DNA of 5,761 nt from Candidatus Bathyarchaeota archaeon. Its GTDB lineage: Archaea; Thermoproteota; Bathyarchaeia; Bathyarchaeales; Bathycorpusculaceae. The position numbers and the translations under genes were made by a program. The notes under the pieces were generated by a model that saw only the letters and a list, made by a program, of their open reading frames with translations, was not told where the DNA came from and ran no database searches. This document shows, piece by piece, positions 1 through 5,709 of the stretch. The number at the start of each line of letters is the position of its first letter. Position 1 is the stretch's first letter. The stretch is from contig PIYA01000070.1 in assembly GCA_003601785.1 (NCBI GenBank), positions 1 to 5,761 of the forward strand, written 5' to 3'.

Positions 1-237
1 GTGGAAACATGCGTATTTCCACTGTGGGAAGCGGTGAACGGTGAATACCAGCTTTCAGCGCCAAGCAAGGTTATAGCCCTAAGACCGGAAAGAAAGAAAC
101 CGGTGAGGGAGTATCTAAAAGTGCAGGGACGCTTCAGACACTTGTTCACACCGAAATTCGAGAAGGTAATCGATGAAATCCAAAGAATAACGGATGAAAG
201 GTGGCAACGTCTACTCAAGAAATGTGGAATGGCATAG
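1..237 (+). CDS. porB: Pyruvate (2-oxoacid):ferredoxin oxidoreductase beta subunit, C-terminal fragment
   Basis: Only the last 78 codons are in the window. The GTG at base 1 is almost certainly an internal valine codon, not a start. The reading frame ends in TAG at 235-237. The visible tail has the typical end of archaeal PorB proteins: an ETCVFPLWE segment, where relatives read ETG-aromatic-PLYE, then a proline/lysine-rich stretch, then the block EYLKVQGRFRHLF, and finally a charged helix ending in DERW. The beta subunit binds thiamine diphosphate and a 4Fe-4S cluster and, with the other Por subunits in the cytoplasm, interconverts pyruvate and acetyl-CoA plus CO2 using ferredoxin. The catalytic parts lie upstream of the window and cannot be checked. 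A related 2-oxoacid oxidoreductase beta subunit with another substrate is possible. The gene converges on the HerA-like gene with 17 bases between their stop codons. Confidence 0.85.
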   Translation: METCVFPLWEAVNGEYQLSAPSKVIALRPERKKPVREYLKVQGRFRHLFTPKFEKVIDEIQRITDERWQRLLKKCGMA

Positions 238-240
238 CAA

Positions 241-269
241 TCATTTTCCATTTTTTATGCGTTATTTTT
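241..269 (+). terminator. T-rich transcription end after porB
   Basis: Just after the porB stop, the plus strand has clustered T runs: TTTT at 244-247, six T at 251-256 and five T at 265-269. Archaeal RNA polymerase commonly terminates at such U-tracts without a strong hairpin, and I see no convincing hairpin here. The tract overlaps the last codons of the convergent ATPase gene, which are AT-rich anyway, so the assignment is an inference from position and composition. Confidence 0.4.
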
Positions 270-1499
270 CAAGTATTTCTCTATCTCGTTTTCAGCGTTG
301 TCAGCCTTTATGAATATTGGCACGTTTTCTATGCCCGTGGCAATATAGCTTGACAGTAACCATTCGCCTGGTGCAAACTCTAATGTTTTTTCTAGTATGC
401 CCTTGTCTATCATGAAGGTGTCGCTTATCAACGCTCTGTCATAGGGACGCGGCAGTGTTCCAACAAAGTACGTGTGAAGCTGTTGTAAAGCGTTTGTGTT
501 TAGGTACGCGACTCTCTGTGTTGCTATGCAAGCGCCTAAACCGTACTTTCTTCCTTGTCTAAGCAGAGTTTCAACTTGTTTGCTGCATTTTTTGTCTATG
601 CCTACTGAACCGCTAAGCTCTGGGATAAACTCTTGAGCTTCGTCGAAGACGAAAAGAATGTAGGGTTTGACTTTGAATTTGCGTTTTCTGCGGGCTAAAA
701 GGTCTTGTGTTAGGTTTATGACGAGTTCCTTGATTATGAAAGGGTCTGAGATTGAGATGCAGACAATTCTTGCTTTGTCTTCTAAGATTTCTCTGATTTT
801 ATCTACGGTTAACGCGTCTGTCTCTTTTTGCTCCTCCTCATGCTTCCTTTTTATTCTGTCAAGTATTGTGTTTCTCGTTGTCGCCCAAGCGTACAACCCG
901 CTTTTCGGGGAAACCTTGAGCTCTTCAACAGTTTCCGCGGCAACTTTGTCTATGTACCTAACGAAGTCTTCGTTCACCTCTTGGTTCTCACTTAATCCGT
1001 TTTTCTCCATGTACTCAAGTATCGCGTCGTGAATCTTGTCGATAGCGTTCATGTAGTGAGGTCTGTCAACGCTGCCTTTTCTCTGGTTCTCAAGCTCATC
1101 CATGAATTGACTGTAAGTGGGAACCTTCTGTTTCGGTCTGATGTAGTAGGCAACCTTACCCTGCTCCATTATGCGTTGCAACCCAGCCTTTATCCTCTCA
1201 TCCGCCTCGTACTCTCTTGGTTTGACAACGGAGTTGAAAAACTGTTCAAGCGAATCAATTCTATGTTCCAGAATAACCTTTGCAGCGGTGTTCGGGTCAG
1301 CCAGTATGTCTAACAATAGGAATACGTATTCGCAGCTTATGTCGAAGATTATTACCTTCGTGTTTTCCGTGTGTAACAGTATCCTCCTGAGGATGTTTGA
1401 CATCAAATTGCTTTTTCCACCGCCCGTGAAGGCGAAAACACCGAAGTGATAACGCACAAGTTTCTCAAAATCAAAAATCAACGTAAATTGGAATGACAT
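255..1499 (-). CDS. herA: HerA-family ATPase, P-loop motor part (downstream frame of a split gene)
   Basis: This frame encodes 414 residues holding the whole motor domain of a HerA/DUF87-type hexameric DNA translocase. Visible in order are: the lead-in DFEKLVRYHFGVF (10-22), Walker A AFTGGGKS (23-30), FDISCEY (52-58) where HerA proteins usually have a D-x-H-G-E-Y-like motif, and a long charged helical region (about 95-240). Then come Walker B ILFVFDEAQEF (281-291; D286, E287), LLRQGRKYG (312-320) with likely arginine-finger residues, sensor ATQR (326-329), and the family C-terminus around GEWLLSSYIATG (378-389). The HAS-barrel N-terminal domain expected in the same protein lies in the preceding frame (2142-1471). 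The ATG at 1499 has no recognisable ribosome-binding site, and its first nine codons do not resemble the family. I therefore think translation really enters this frame at about base 1472 by a +1 shift, or that the break is a mutation or sequence error. Function inferred: powering NurA on DNA ends. Confidence 0.85.
   Translation of the reverse strand: MSFQFTLIFDFEKLVRYHFGVFAFTGGGKSNLMSNILRRILLHTENTKVIIFDISCEYVFLLLDILADPNTAAKVILEHRIDSLEQFFNSVVKPREYEADERIKAGLQRIMEQGKVAYYIRPKQKVPTYSQFMDELENQRKGSVDRPHYMNAIDKIHDAILEYMEKNGLSENQEVNEDFVRYIDKVAAETVEELKVSPKSGLYAWATTRNTILDRIKRKHEEEQKETDALTVDKIREILEDKARIVCISISDPFIIKELVINLTQDLLARRKRKFKVKPYILFVFDEAQEFIPELSGSVGIDKKCSKQVETLLRQGRKYGLGACIATQRVAYLNTNALQQLHTYFVGTLPRPYDRALISDTFMIDKGILEKTLEFAPGEWLLSSYIATGIENVPIFIKADNAENEIEKYLKNNA
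1465..1480 (-). other. Frame break in herA: possible +1 ribosomal frameshift site (TTT TGA)
   Basis: On the minus strand the upstream frame reads GTT GAT TTT TGA TTT TGA, encoding V-D-F and then two stop codons (1473-1471 and 1467-1465). Skipping T1473 gives GTT GAT TTT (T) GAT TTT GAG AAA, or VDF-DFEK, and continues straight into the P-loop domain. A phenylalanine tRNA on TTT can re-pair with TTT one base on while a TGA waits in the A site. This resembles the CTT-TGA +1 site of bacterial prfB, although no prfB-like upstream Shine-Dalgarno stimulator stands out. The five-T run (1477-1473) and the tandem GATTTTT/GATTTT also make a one-base indel or sequencing error plausible. The break itself is certain from the sequence; its cause is not. 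Confidence 0.5.
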
Positions 1500-2142
1500 T
1501 CTTGCTGGCTTGGAACATCTTTATCAATCCAAGCCTCGGATCACTTTTCGCGTCTTCAACGGTTTTTGATGGATCTACACCCAGCTTCTCTGTTATCCTC
1601 TTATTGTACATGAGGTTTATCATGTTGCTGTTCAGAATGTAGACCGGGCTTCCAACGATCGGATAGGAGAAACCCTTAGCAAACTCGAACTCGTGGTTCC
1701 TCTTCATTATCAAATCATAGTTTATCGGAACAGCGTCTATCTGAATCATCATAGTCGACCTATCATTCGTCTGCCAATCCATTTCAGATTGTTCAATAAT
1801 CTCAAACTGCATTGGATAATAACCATGATCTGACAAACCGCGCAATCCGAAGTGTTCAGGCCAAACACGGCTTACCTCCATAAGTGTGTATCTCTCCGTG
1901 TCTCGCTCCGTTTTTCTGAAGTTTTTGACCGCTAGAAGCATTCCCTCCTCCAAGAGTCCCATCAAATCTTTCTGATATTCAACTTTTACACGGCAGTGAT
2001 AGCGTGCGCTTGTGCCGGCGAGTCTGGTCTCCTCCGCACCGCCAAAATATTTCGGTATAACCGCTGAAAGTCTCGCTTGGAATTTTCCGTCGAAATCCGT
2101 GAAGCAGAAGTTGTTAAATGTGTTCTCTTCTTGCGGCTTCAA
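1471..2142 (-). CDS. herA: HerA-family ATPase, N-terminal HAS-barrel part (upstream frame of a split gene)
   Basis: This frame encodes 223 residues from a TTG start. A very strong ribosome-binding site, GGAGAGGAGGG at 2159-2149, lies six bases before the TTG and decides the start. The first 29 bases overlap the 3' end of nurA, so translation is probably coupled. The protein resembles the N-terminal region of archaeal HerA-type ATPases: a small beta barrel (about 45-90), the signature YTLMEVSRVWPEHFGL (85-100), DWQTNDRST (122-130), IQIDAVPINYDL (133-144) and SYPIVGSPVYIL (159-170). It ends in IPIYVDF (217-223), exactly where the P-loop domain should follow, and meets TGA. The ATPase domain continues in the +1 frame (1472 to 255). 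If joined, the product is about 628 residues. Alone, this piece would have no ATPase activity. The HAS barrel normally orders the hexamer and contacts the nuclease partner. Confidence 0.8.
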   Translation of the reverse strand: MKPQEENTFNNFCFTDFDGKFQARLSAVIPKYFGGAEETRLAGTSARYHCRVKVEYQKDLMGLLEEGMLLAVKNFRKTERDTERYTLMEVSRVWPEHFGLRGLSDHGYYPMQFEIIEQSEMDWQTNDRSTMMIQIDAVPINYDLIMKRNHEFEFAKGFSYPIVGSPVYILNSNMINLMYNKRITEKLGVDPSKTVEDAKSDPRLGLIKMFQASKNVIPIYVDF

Positions 2143-4027
2143 TTGACGCCCTCCTCTCCCTGAAGGTGCTCATATAAAATATGAACTTTCTCAATTTATG
2201 GTTATTGAGTATCCAGTCAGCGGTTGTGTCCACGATGCGCTTGAATTGACTGTAATTCCATTTGGCAATCTTATCTGCTATAAACAAGGGTTTGTTGTGA
2301 CCGAAGGCTTCAGGGATGCTTGAAGGAGCCATGGCGATCAAAATGTTCATCATCAAGTTTTGAAGCTTGTTTGACACGTTTTTGTTAAGGAATAGGATAA
2401 CTTCAATAGGTTCATCTGCTCCACCGAACTCATTCCAGAATTCCACAACATTCTCAGGTTTATAGTCAAACTCCGGGTAAACCAGTCGATCTACAAGTAA
2501 AACGTTGCTTCTTAACAGCGGATCTGTTCTGGCTTGGCTTAGCTGCACGTAGGTTTTCAGAAACGTTTTTTCCATGCCTATTCTGTTCTTTATCGCTCCA
2601 GAAACATAGCTTAACCGATCTTTTCTGTCGGGAACCATCGTGCGGAAAGCAGAATCGTATTCTATGAGGCTCCAAGGCGGCACAATCTTTTCCGGGTTAA
2701 ACACGCTCACCGATTGCAGTATCATGCGATCCGTGTTCGGTAATTTTTCAAAGTCTTCCGGAGAAATGGTTTTCTTCAGTAGTCCCTCATTGTGCATTAT
2801 CGGAATCAGCTGTCGTTTAAAATCCCTCGCCGCCGTATCCTTTGTTATGCCTATGAGTAGAATCCGTCTCTTCCAGCATTCTTCCATGAGCATGTGGAGT
2901 GTAAATAAGGTGAGAAAGGCTATGTCGAGGGTTGTCAGCCAATGCTCCTTCCCGTTCTTTAAAATCTTCATCAAATTAGATGTTTTTGTTTCAGAGGTTT
3001 TGGTGAAGAAGAAACGGTCACCTAAAATTGTTACGAGCTTTTTCACACGTTCCCAAGTTGTCGCATATTTAGAGTTTAAACCGTAGACTTCGCCCTTCTC
3101 GCTCAAAACACCATCTTCAACCAGACGCTTAAGGTAACGCTTAACTCTGTTAGCTCTCTTCTCATCCGCTATATCAAGTTCAGCCAAAATCTGCTTCCTT
3201 GTCAGAACCCCCTTCTCTTTAACAAGATGAAATATCGCGTAACGAAGATAGTCAGCTCTCGGAGGAGGCAAGCCTAAAGCTTGATTGTAAACGTACTGTC
3301 TAGCTATCACCAAATCATTTTCGTCGATAGGTTCACCGTCAACCTCATATCCTAATATGCTGCTTTTCGCCTTCCAAAACTCACGCTTCGAAGTGTCATA
3401 GAGCAAGCTTGCCCTTTCAATGGATAGGCTTCTATCCAAAAGGATTATGCGGATTTTCTGCTCTGGATTTACAGCCAACTTGTAAGCTAGATAATACTCG
3501 GCAAAAGTCATTATCCAATTGGCGATTGTCGCGTTTCCTATAATTGTTTCATCCCTCAAAGGTCTGCTTAAATTGATCTCTTCAGGCTGCTCAGCCTCAA
3601 AAAAGGTCTGGTCAACCTCGGGAACCTCGTTTACGTAAATTGGCACAACGCTTGATATGCCAGCGCTTTTTTGAACAATCTTTTCATCGTACTTAACCAA
3701 TGGTTTATCCTTCTCCAGAAAAGTAATTGTGCCCGTTGAAGCATAGGCACCGCCAAAGAAAATAATAAGGTCAAACAGTGGACGCGAATACATGGTTCCG
3801 TCTATACCTGCGAAGCGCACGGAGGATGAACCGAAAAATTCCTTAGCAGTCTCATAAGCCTTCTCACAGTCGAAGTCTATGACTATGAGGTCTGAAAGCA
3901 GACCATCATAAAGTCCTCTCAGAGAGGAAAACCGTCGTTCATAATCCAAAACCTGCATTGAAGCCCCTCGCTTAAGCACATCACTAGTGCGTCTAACAGC
4001 GTCGCTCAACGATGACAAACTCACCAT
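2114..4027 (-). CDS. nurA: NurA-family nuclease, long form with an internal winged-helix insertion
   Basis: This 637-residue protein belongs to the NurA domain family, nucleases that work with the HerA motor on DNA 5' ends. Family marks are FAGIDGT (72-78) with the predicted metal-binding D76, the hydrophobic FDLIIFFGGAYAS (85-97), IILLDRSLS (194-202) with D198, IGITKD (392-397), LLVDRLVYPE (510-519) and the C-terminal FGHNKPLFIADKIAK (575-589) with a conserved-type histidine, H577. Most NurA proteins are about 330-450 residues, so this one is long. Part of the excess is a segment at about 256-320 that reads as a winged helix-turn-helix. The ATG at 4027 is followed directly by an in-frame GTG (4024). 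AGGTGA at 4036-4031 lies three bases from the ATG and six from the GTG, so the GTG may be used. The gene overlaps the HerA-like gene by 29 bases. No mre11 or rad50 is nearby. The family is confident; the exact role (repair or defence) is open. Confidence 0.85.
   Translation of the reverse strand: MVSLSSLSDAVRRTSDVLKRGASMQVLDYERRFSSLRGLYDGLLSDLIVIDFDCEKAYETAKEFFGSSSVRFAGIDGTMYSRPLFDLIIFFGGAYASTGTITFLEKDKPLVKYDEKIVQKSAGISSVVPIYVNEVPEVDQTFFEAEQPEEINLSRPLRDETIIGNATIANWIMTFAEYYLAYKLAVNPEQKIRIILLDRSLSIERASLLYDTSKREFWKAKSSILGYEVDGEPIDENDLVIARQYVYNQALGLPPPRADYLRYAIFHLVKEKGVLTRKQILAELDIADEKRANRVKRYLKRLVEDGVLSEKGEVYGLNSKYATTWERVKKLVTILGDRFFFTKTSETKTSNLMKILKNGKEHWLTTLDIAFLTLFTLHMLMEECWKRRILLIGITKDTAARDFKRQLIPIMHNEGLLKKTISPEDFEKLPNTDRMILQSVSVFNPEKIVPPWSLIEYDSAFRTMVPDRKDRLSYVSGAIKNRIGMEKTFLKTYVQLSQARTDPLLRSNVLLVDRLVYPEFDYKPENVVEFWNEFGGADEPIEVILFLNKNVSNKLQNLMMNILIAMAPSSIPEAFGHNKPLFIADKIAKWNYSQFKRIVDTTADWILNNHKLRKFIFYMSTFRERRASIEAARREHI
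2149..2159 (-). promoter_or_regulatory. Strong ribosome-binding site for the herA TTG start
   Basis: The minus strand reads GGAGAGGAGGG followed by CGTCAA and then TTG. It lies within the last codons of nurA. The long purine-rich match to the 16S rRNA tail supports the TTG at 2142. It contrasts with the ATG at 1499, which has no such site. Confidence 0.75.
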
Positions 4028-4030
4028 AGT

Positions 4031-4036
4031 TCACCT
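4031..4036 (-). promoter_or_regulatory. Ribosome-binding site of nurA
   Basis: AGGTGA on the minus strand is complementary to the archaeal 16S rRNA 3' end. It sits three bases before the ATG at 4027 and six before the GTG at 4024. The spacing slightly favours the GTG, which would shorten the protein by one residue. Confidence 0.55.
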
Positions 4037-4056
4037 TTCCTTTCATCAAATAACGG

Positions 4057-4064
4057 CTTTTAAG
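4057..4064 (-). promoter_or_regulatory. Possible TATA element of the nurA-herA operon
   Basis: The minus strand reads CTTAAAAG about 30-37 bases before the nurA ATG. Archaeal TATA boxes lie about 25 bases before the transcript start, which would leave a leader of roughly 10 bases carrying the AGGTGA site. The match to a TATA consensus is only moderate. The rest of the 157-base gap (4028-4184) shows an A/T run but no gene or RNA. Confidence 0.3.
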
Positions 4065-4126
4065 AGTAAAAGCGTTACTAACCATAGATTTTAGGTGGGC
4101 TACACTAAACGGAGCTTTCTGAACGG

Positions 4127-4132
4127 AAAAAA
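4127..4132 (-). terminator. Possible U-tract terminator of the CGGC-FAH operon
   Basis: About 55 bases after the FAH-family stop codon the minus strand has a run of six T (GATTTTTTCC), with no strong hairpin before it. Archaeal termination can occur at such tracts. It lies between the operon end and the nurA promoter, where a terminator is expected. Confidence 0.3.
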
Positions 4133-4184
4133 TCATCGAGTTAGAGCTTTCCAACAAGGTTAGTTAACAGACTCTGTAAGCCTT

Positions 4185-5060
4185 CTATTTCTCTATAACT
4201 TCATTCTGAAGCGTTCCTATATTCTCAATTTTAATTTCAATTTTATCTCCATCTTGCAAAAATTTAGGAGGCTTCATAAATGCTCCCACTCCCGCTGGTG
4301 TTCCAGTTGCAATTATATCGCAAGGTTCTAAGGTCATCACTCGGCTTAAGTGGTGGACAATTTGGTAAACGTTGAAAACCATGTTTTTTGTCGAAGAGTT
4401 TTGACGTAACTCACCGTTAACCCATGCTTGAATTCGTAAATCATTCGGATTTCCTATCTGATTGGCTGTTGTTATACATGGTCCTATGGGGGCGAAAGTG
4501 TCGAAGCTCTTTCCACGGGTCCACTGTTTATCCTTAAATTGGACATCACGAGCTGAAACATCATTCATAATGGTATAACCAAAAATGTATTCTCCCGCTC
4601 TTTCCACAGGAATGTTTTTACCTTTTTTGCCGATGACTATTACAAGTTCGGCTTCATAATCAAGCTGTTTGACAAAGCTTGGCTTAACTATTGGTTGATT
4701 CGGTCCAGTTATTGTTGTGTGAGGCTTCATGAATATTACCGGTTCGCTTGGAATCTCGGCTCTTGCTTCAGCTGCGTGGTCATAATAGTTCAGTCCTAAA
4801 CAGATGATTTTTGGAGGGAAAGCTATTGGTGCCAAAAGCGTTACTTCATCCAAGTTGTAAATGACGCTTTCACTGTGCTTTTTCCTTGCTTCTCTGATGA
4901 TTTTCTCAACTTCCTTAATTACTTGATGGTTTTGTGAAATTAGCTTCTCTAACTTTTTGGGAATTGAAGAAGAAAGAGCGGACAAGGATAAAATTCTCTT
5001 GTTCTCTATTAAAACTCCGTAGTTCTCCTTTTCGTTATAAATAAAGCGGACGAGTTTCAA
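4185..5060 (-). CDS. Fumarylacetoacetate hydrolase (FAH) family protein
   Basis: This 291-residue protein is a standard FAH-family enzyme: an N-terminal region of about 75 residues, then the catalytic fold. Visible marks are PPKIICLGLNYYDHAAE (82-98) with the catalytic-type H95, EPVIFMKPHTTITGP (106-120), LDYEAELVIVIG (133-144) with metal ligands E136 and E138, and IMNDVSARD (164-172) with the third ligand D167. KQWTRGKSFDTFAPIGP (178-194) with K184 and ATGTPAGVG (251-259) follow. Family members use Mg2+ or Mn2+ to cleave, decarboxylate or hydrate 2-keto and 1,3-dicarbonyl acids, for example acylpyruvates, oxaloacetate or homoprotocatechuate intermediates. The substrate cannot be read from sequence. 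All metal ligands are present, so it should be active. The start is TTG at 5060: an in-frame TAA lies just upstream (5066-5064), MKLVRF is the usual family beginning, and a modest GGAAG sits 11 bases before it. It follows the CGGC gene by 32 bases and is probably cotranscribed. Confidence 0.92.
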   Translation of the reverse strand: MKLVRFIYNEKENYGVLIENKRILSLSALSSSIPKKLEKLISQNHQVIKEVEKIIREARKKHSESVIYNLDEVTLLAPIAFPPKIICLGLNYYDHAAEARAEIPSEPVIFMKPHTTITGPNQPIVKPSFVKQLDYEAELVIVIGKKGKNIPVERAGEYIFGYTIMNDVSARDVQFKDKQWTRGKSFDTFAPIGPCITTANQIGNPNDLRIQAWVNGELRQNSSTKNMVFNVYQIVHHLSRVMTLEPCDIIATGTPAGVGAFMKPPKFLQDGDKIEIKIENIGTLQNEVIEK

Positions 5061-5092
5061 TGTTTACACTACTTCCTTAATGATGGGTCTCT

Positions 5093-5542
5093 TCAGTTAT
5101 ATTTCAGCCTTGTCTGTTCATCTGTTAACACATACTTGATTTTTTCTTTCCACTCTGGTGAATTCCAAGTTCCCAAGGCTTGATGGGTAACGTAATAGTT
5201 TTGGGGAATTGGGTGAGTGCCTATAACCACATCCACATCATACTTCTGTTTGATAAACCTGCGGAAATAATCGATGTATGGACATGGAGGATAACCCACA
5301 ACCATCCCGGTGGCTAAATGGACAACTTCCACACCGTTTTTCTTCATCTCTCCGATGCAGTATTCTATGTTTCCGCCTGGGCATCCGCCACAAGTGGTGT
5401 ATCCAACAAGCTCCACTTCCTGATTTTTGTAAATGTTGAATGCTCCCTCCCTGTTTTTAAGGGCCCGTAAACATTTTCCTCCAGCACAGTTACGGTAACG
5501 GTCGCAGATGATTATTCCTATTTTTCTCGGTTGTTTAGACAT
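5093..5542 (-). CDS. CGGC domain-containing protein, putative metal-binding
   Basis: This 149-residue protein has the name-giving CGGCPGG motif (51-57). Before it lies IGIIICDRYRNCAGGKC (8-24) with C13, C19 and C24; after it come C62 (EYCIGEMKKNG), the VVHLATGMVVGYPPCPY block (73-89) with C87, and VVIGTHPIP (105-113). It has seven cysteines in all and no signal peptide or membrane segment, so it is probably cytoplasmic. CGGC-domain proteins occur in anaerobic archaea and bacteria; they are predicted to bind metal or an iron-sulfur cluster, but no reaction is established, and I assign none. The length is typical of a complete single-domain protein. The ATG at 5542 is supported by GGTGAT at 5553-5548, five bases upstream. 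It is the first gene of a likely two-gene operon with the FAH-family enzyme and is divergent from the gene starting at 5710. Confidence 0.88.
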   Translation of the reverse strand: MSKQPRKIGIIICDRYRNCAGGKCLRALKNREGAFNIYKNQEVELVGYTTCGGCPGGNIEYCIGEMKKNGVEVVHLATGMVVGYPPCPYIDYFRRFIKQKYDVDVVIGTHPIPQNYYVTHQALGTWNSPEWKEKIKYVLTDEQTRLKYN

Positions 5543-5547
5543 CTGAA

Positions 5548-5553
5548 ATCACC
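5548..5553 (-). promoter_or_regulatory. Ribosome-binding site of the CGGC gene
   Basis: GGTGAT on the minus strand is an exact match to the archaeal anti-Shine-Dalgarno complement, five bases before the ATG at 5542. It supports this start over any later one. Confidence 0.7.
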
Positions 5554-5577
5554 GTTCTCCCTAATCATTTAATCATG

Positions 5578-5585
5578 TATTTATC
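5578..5585 (-). promoter_or_regulatory. Possible TATA element of the CGGC-FAH operon
   Basis: The minus strand reads GATAAATA about 36-43 bases before the ATG, consistent with a transcript start some 10-15 bases before the gene. The heptamer GCTAAAC abuts it on the upstream side (5592-5586). An alternative AT-rich element, CTTTTATTC, lies about 20 bases further upstream. Confidence 0.35.
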
Positions 5586-5649
5586 GTTTAGCATCGGATT
5601 TCTGAATAAAAGTATGCATTGATAGTCTATTTCATGCTCTGGTTTAAGC

Positions 5650-5661
5650 TAAACTAGTTTA
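5650..5661. promoter_or_regulatory. 12-bp perfect palindrome, candidate operator
   Basis: TAAACTAGTTTA is identical on both strands. It ends eight bases before the TATA-like CTTTTAAG of the rightward gene, where archaeal regulators often bind. The flank GTTTAAGC at 5642-5649 repeats the same half-site, so three GTTTA/TAAAC units lie within 20 bases. It is AT-rich, so chance is a real alternative. No regulator gene is in view. Confidence 0.35.
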
Positions 5662-5669
5662 CCGCAATG

Positions 5670-5677
5670 CTTTTAAG
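5670..5677 (+). promoter_or_regulatory. TATA element of the rightward gene at 5710
   Basis: CTTTTAAG resembles the crenarchaeal-type TATA box (TTTTAAA-like). A transcript starting about 25 bases downstream would begin near 5697-5701, giving a leader of about ten bases before the ATG at 5710, or a leaderless transcript using the in-frame GTG at 5701. Confidence 0.45.
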
Positions 5678-5709
5678 ATTAAGAATGAAGCTTGGGGGTT
5701 GTGAAGAAC

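Noticed and set aside
1..237. A complete small gene starting at GTG, base 1
   Set aside because: The sequence aligns in character with the C-terminal tail of PorB, and the start coincides with the window edge, so it is a truncated long gene.
667..1449. Three overlapping plus-strand open frames (667-1032, 1029-1313, 1171-1449)
   Set aside because: All are antisense to the ATPase motor domain, overlap each other, and have low-complexity Ser/Leu/Phe-rich translations. They are shadows.
1465..1473. UGA as a sense codon (readthrough, selenocysteine or pyrrolysine-like recoding)
   Set aside because: Reading through the two TGA codons stays in the wrong frame for the P-loop domain. Another gene here (CGGC) ends normally in TGA. 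Only a frame change joins the two parts.
2466..2675. Minus-strand frame of 69 codons inside nurA
   Set aside because: It is fully contained in nurA in another frame and has no family resemblance.
2640..3086. Open frame of 148 codons on the plus strand
   Set aside because: It lies wholly antisense to nurA, whose frame has clear family motifs. The translation has no recognisable domain and is rich in Ser/Phe/Val as expected of an antisense shadow.
4112..4151. Direct repeat GAGCTTTC at 4112-4119 and 4144-4151
   Set aside because: Two eight-base copies in a short intergenic region are weak evidence, with no further copies, no dyad and no spacing matching a known element. No CRISPR array or mobile-element end is indicated.
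4028..4184. A small RNA or tRNA gene between nurA and the FAH gene
   Set aside because: I found no tRNA arms, box motifs or stable hairpin. The region is explained by a promoter and a T-tract.
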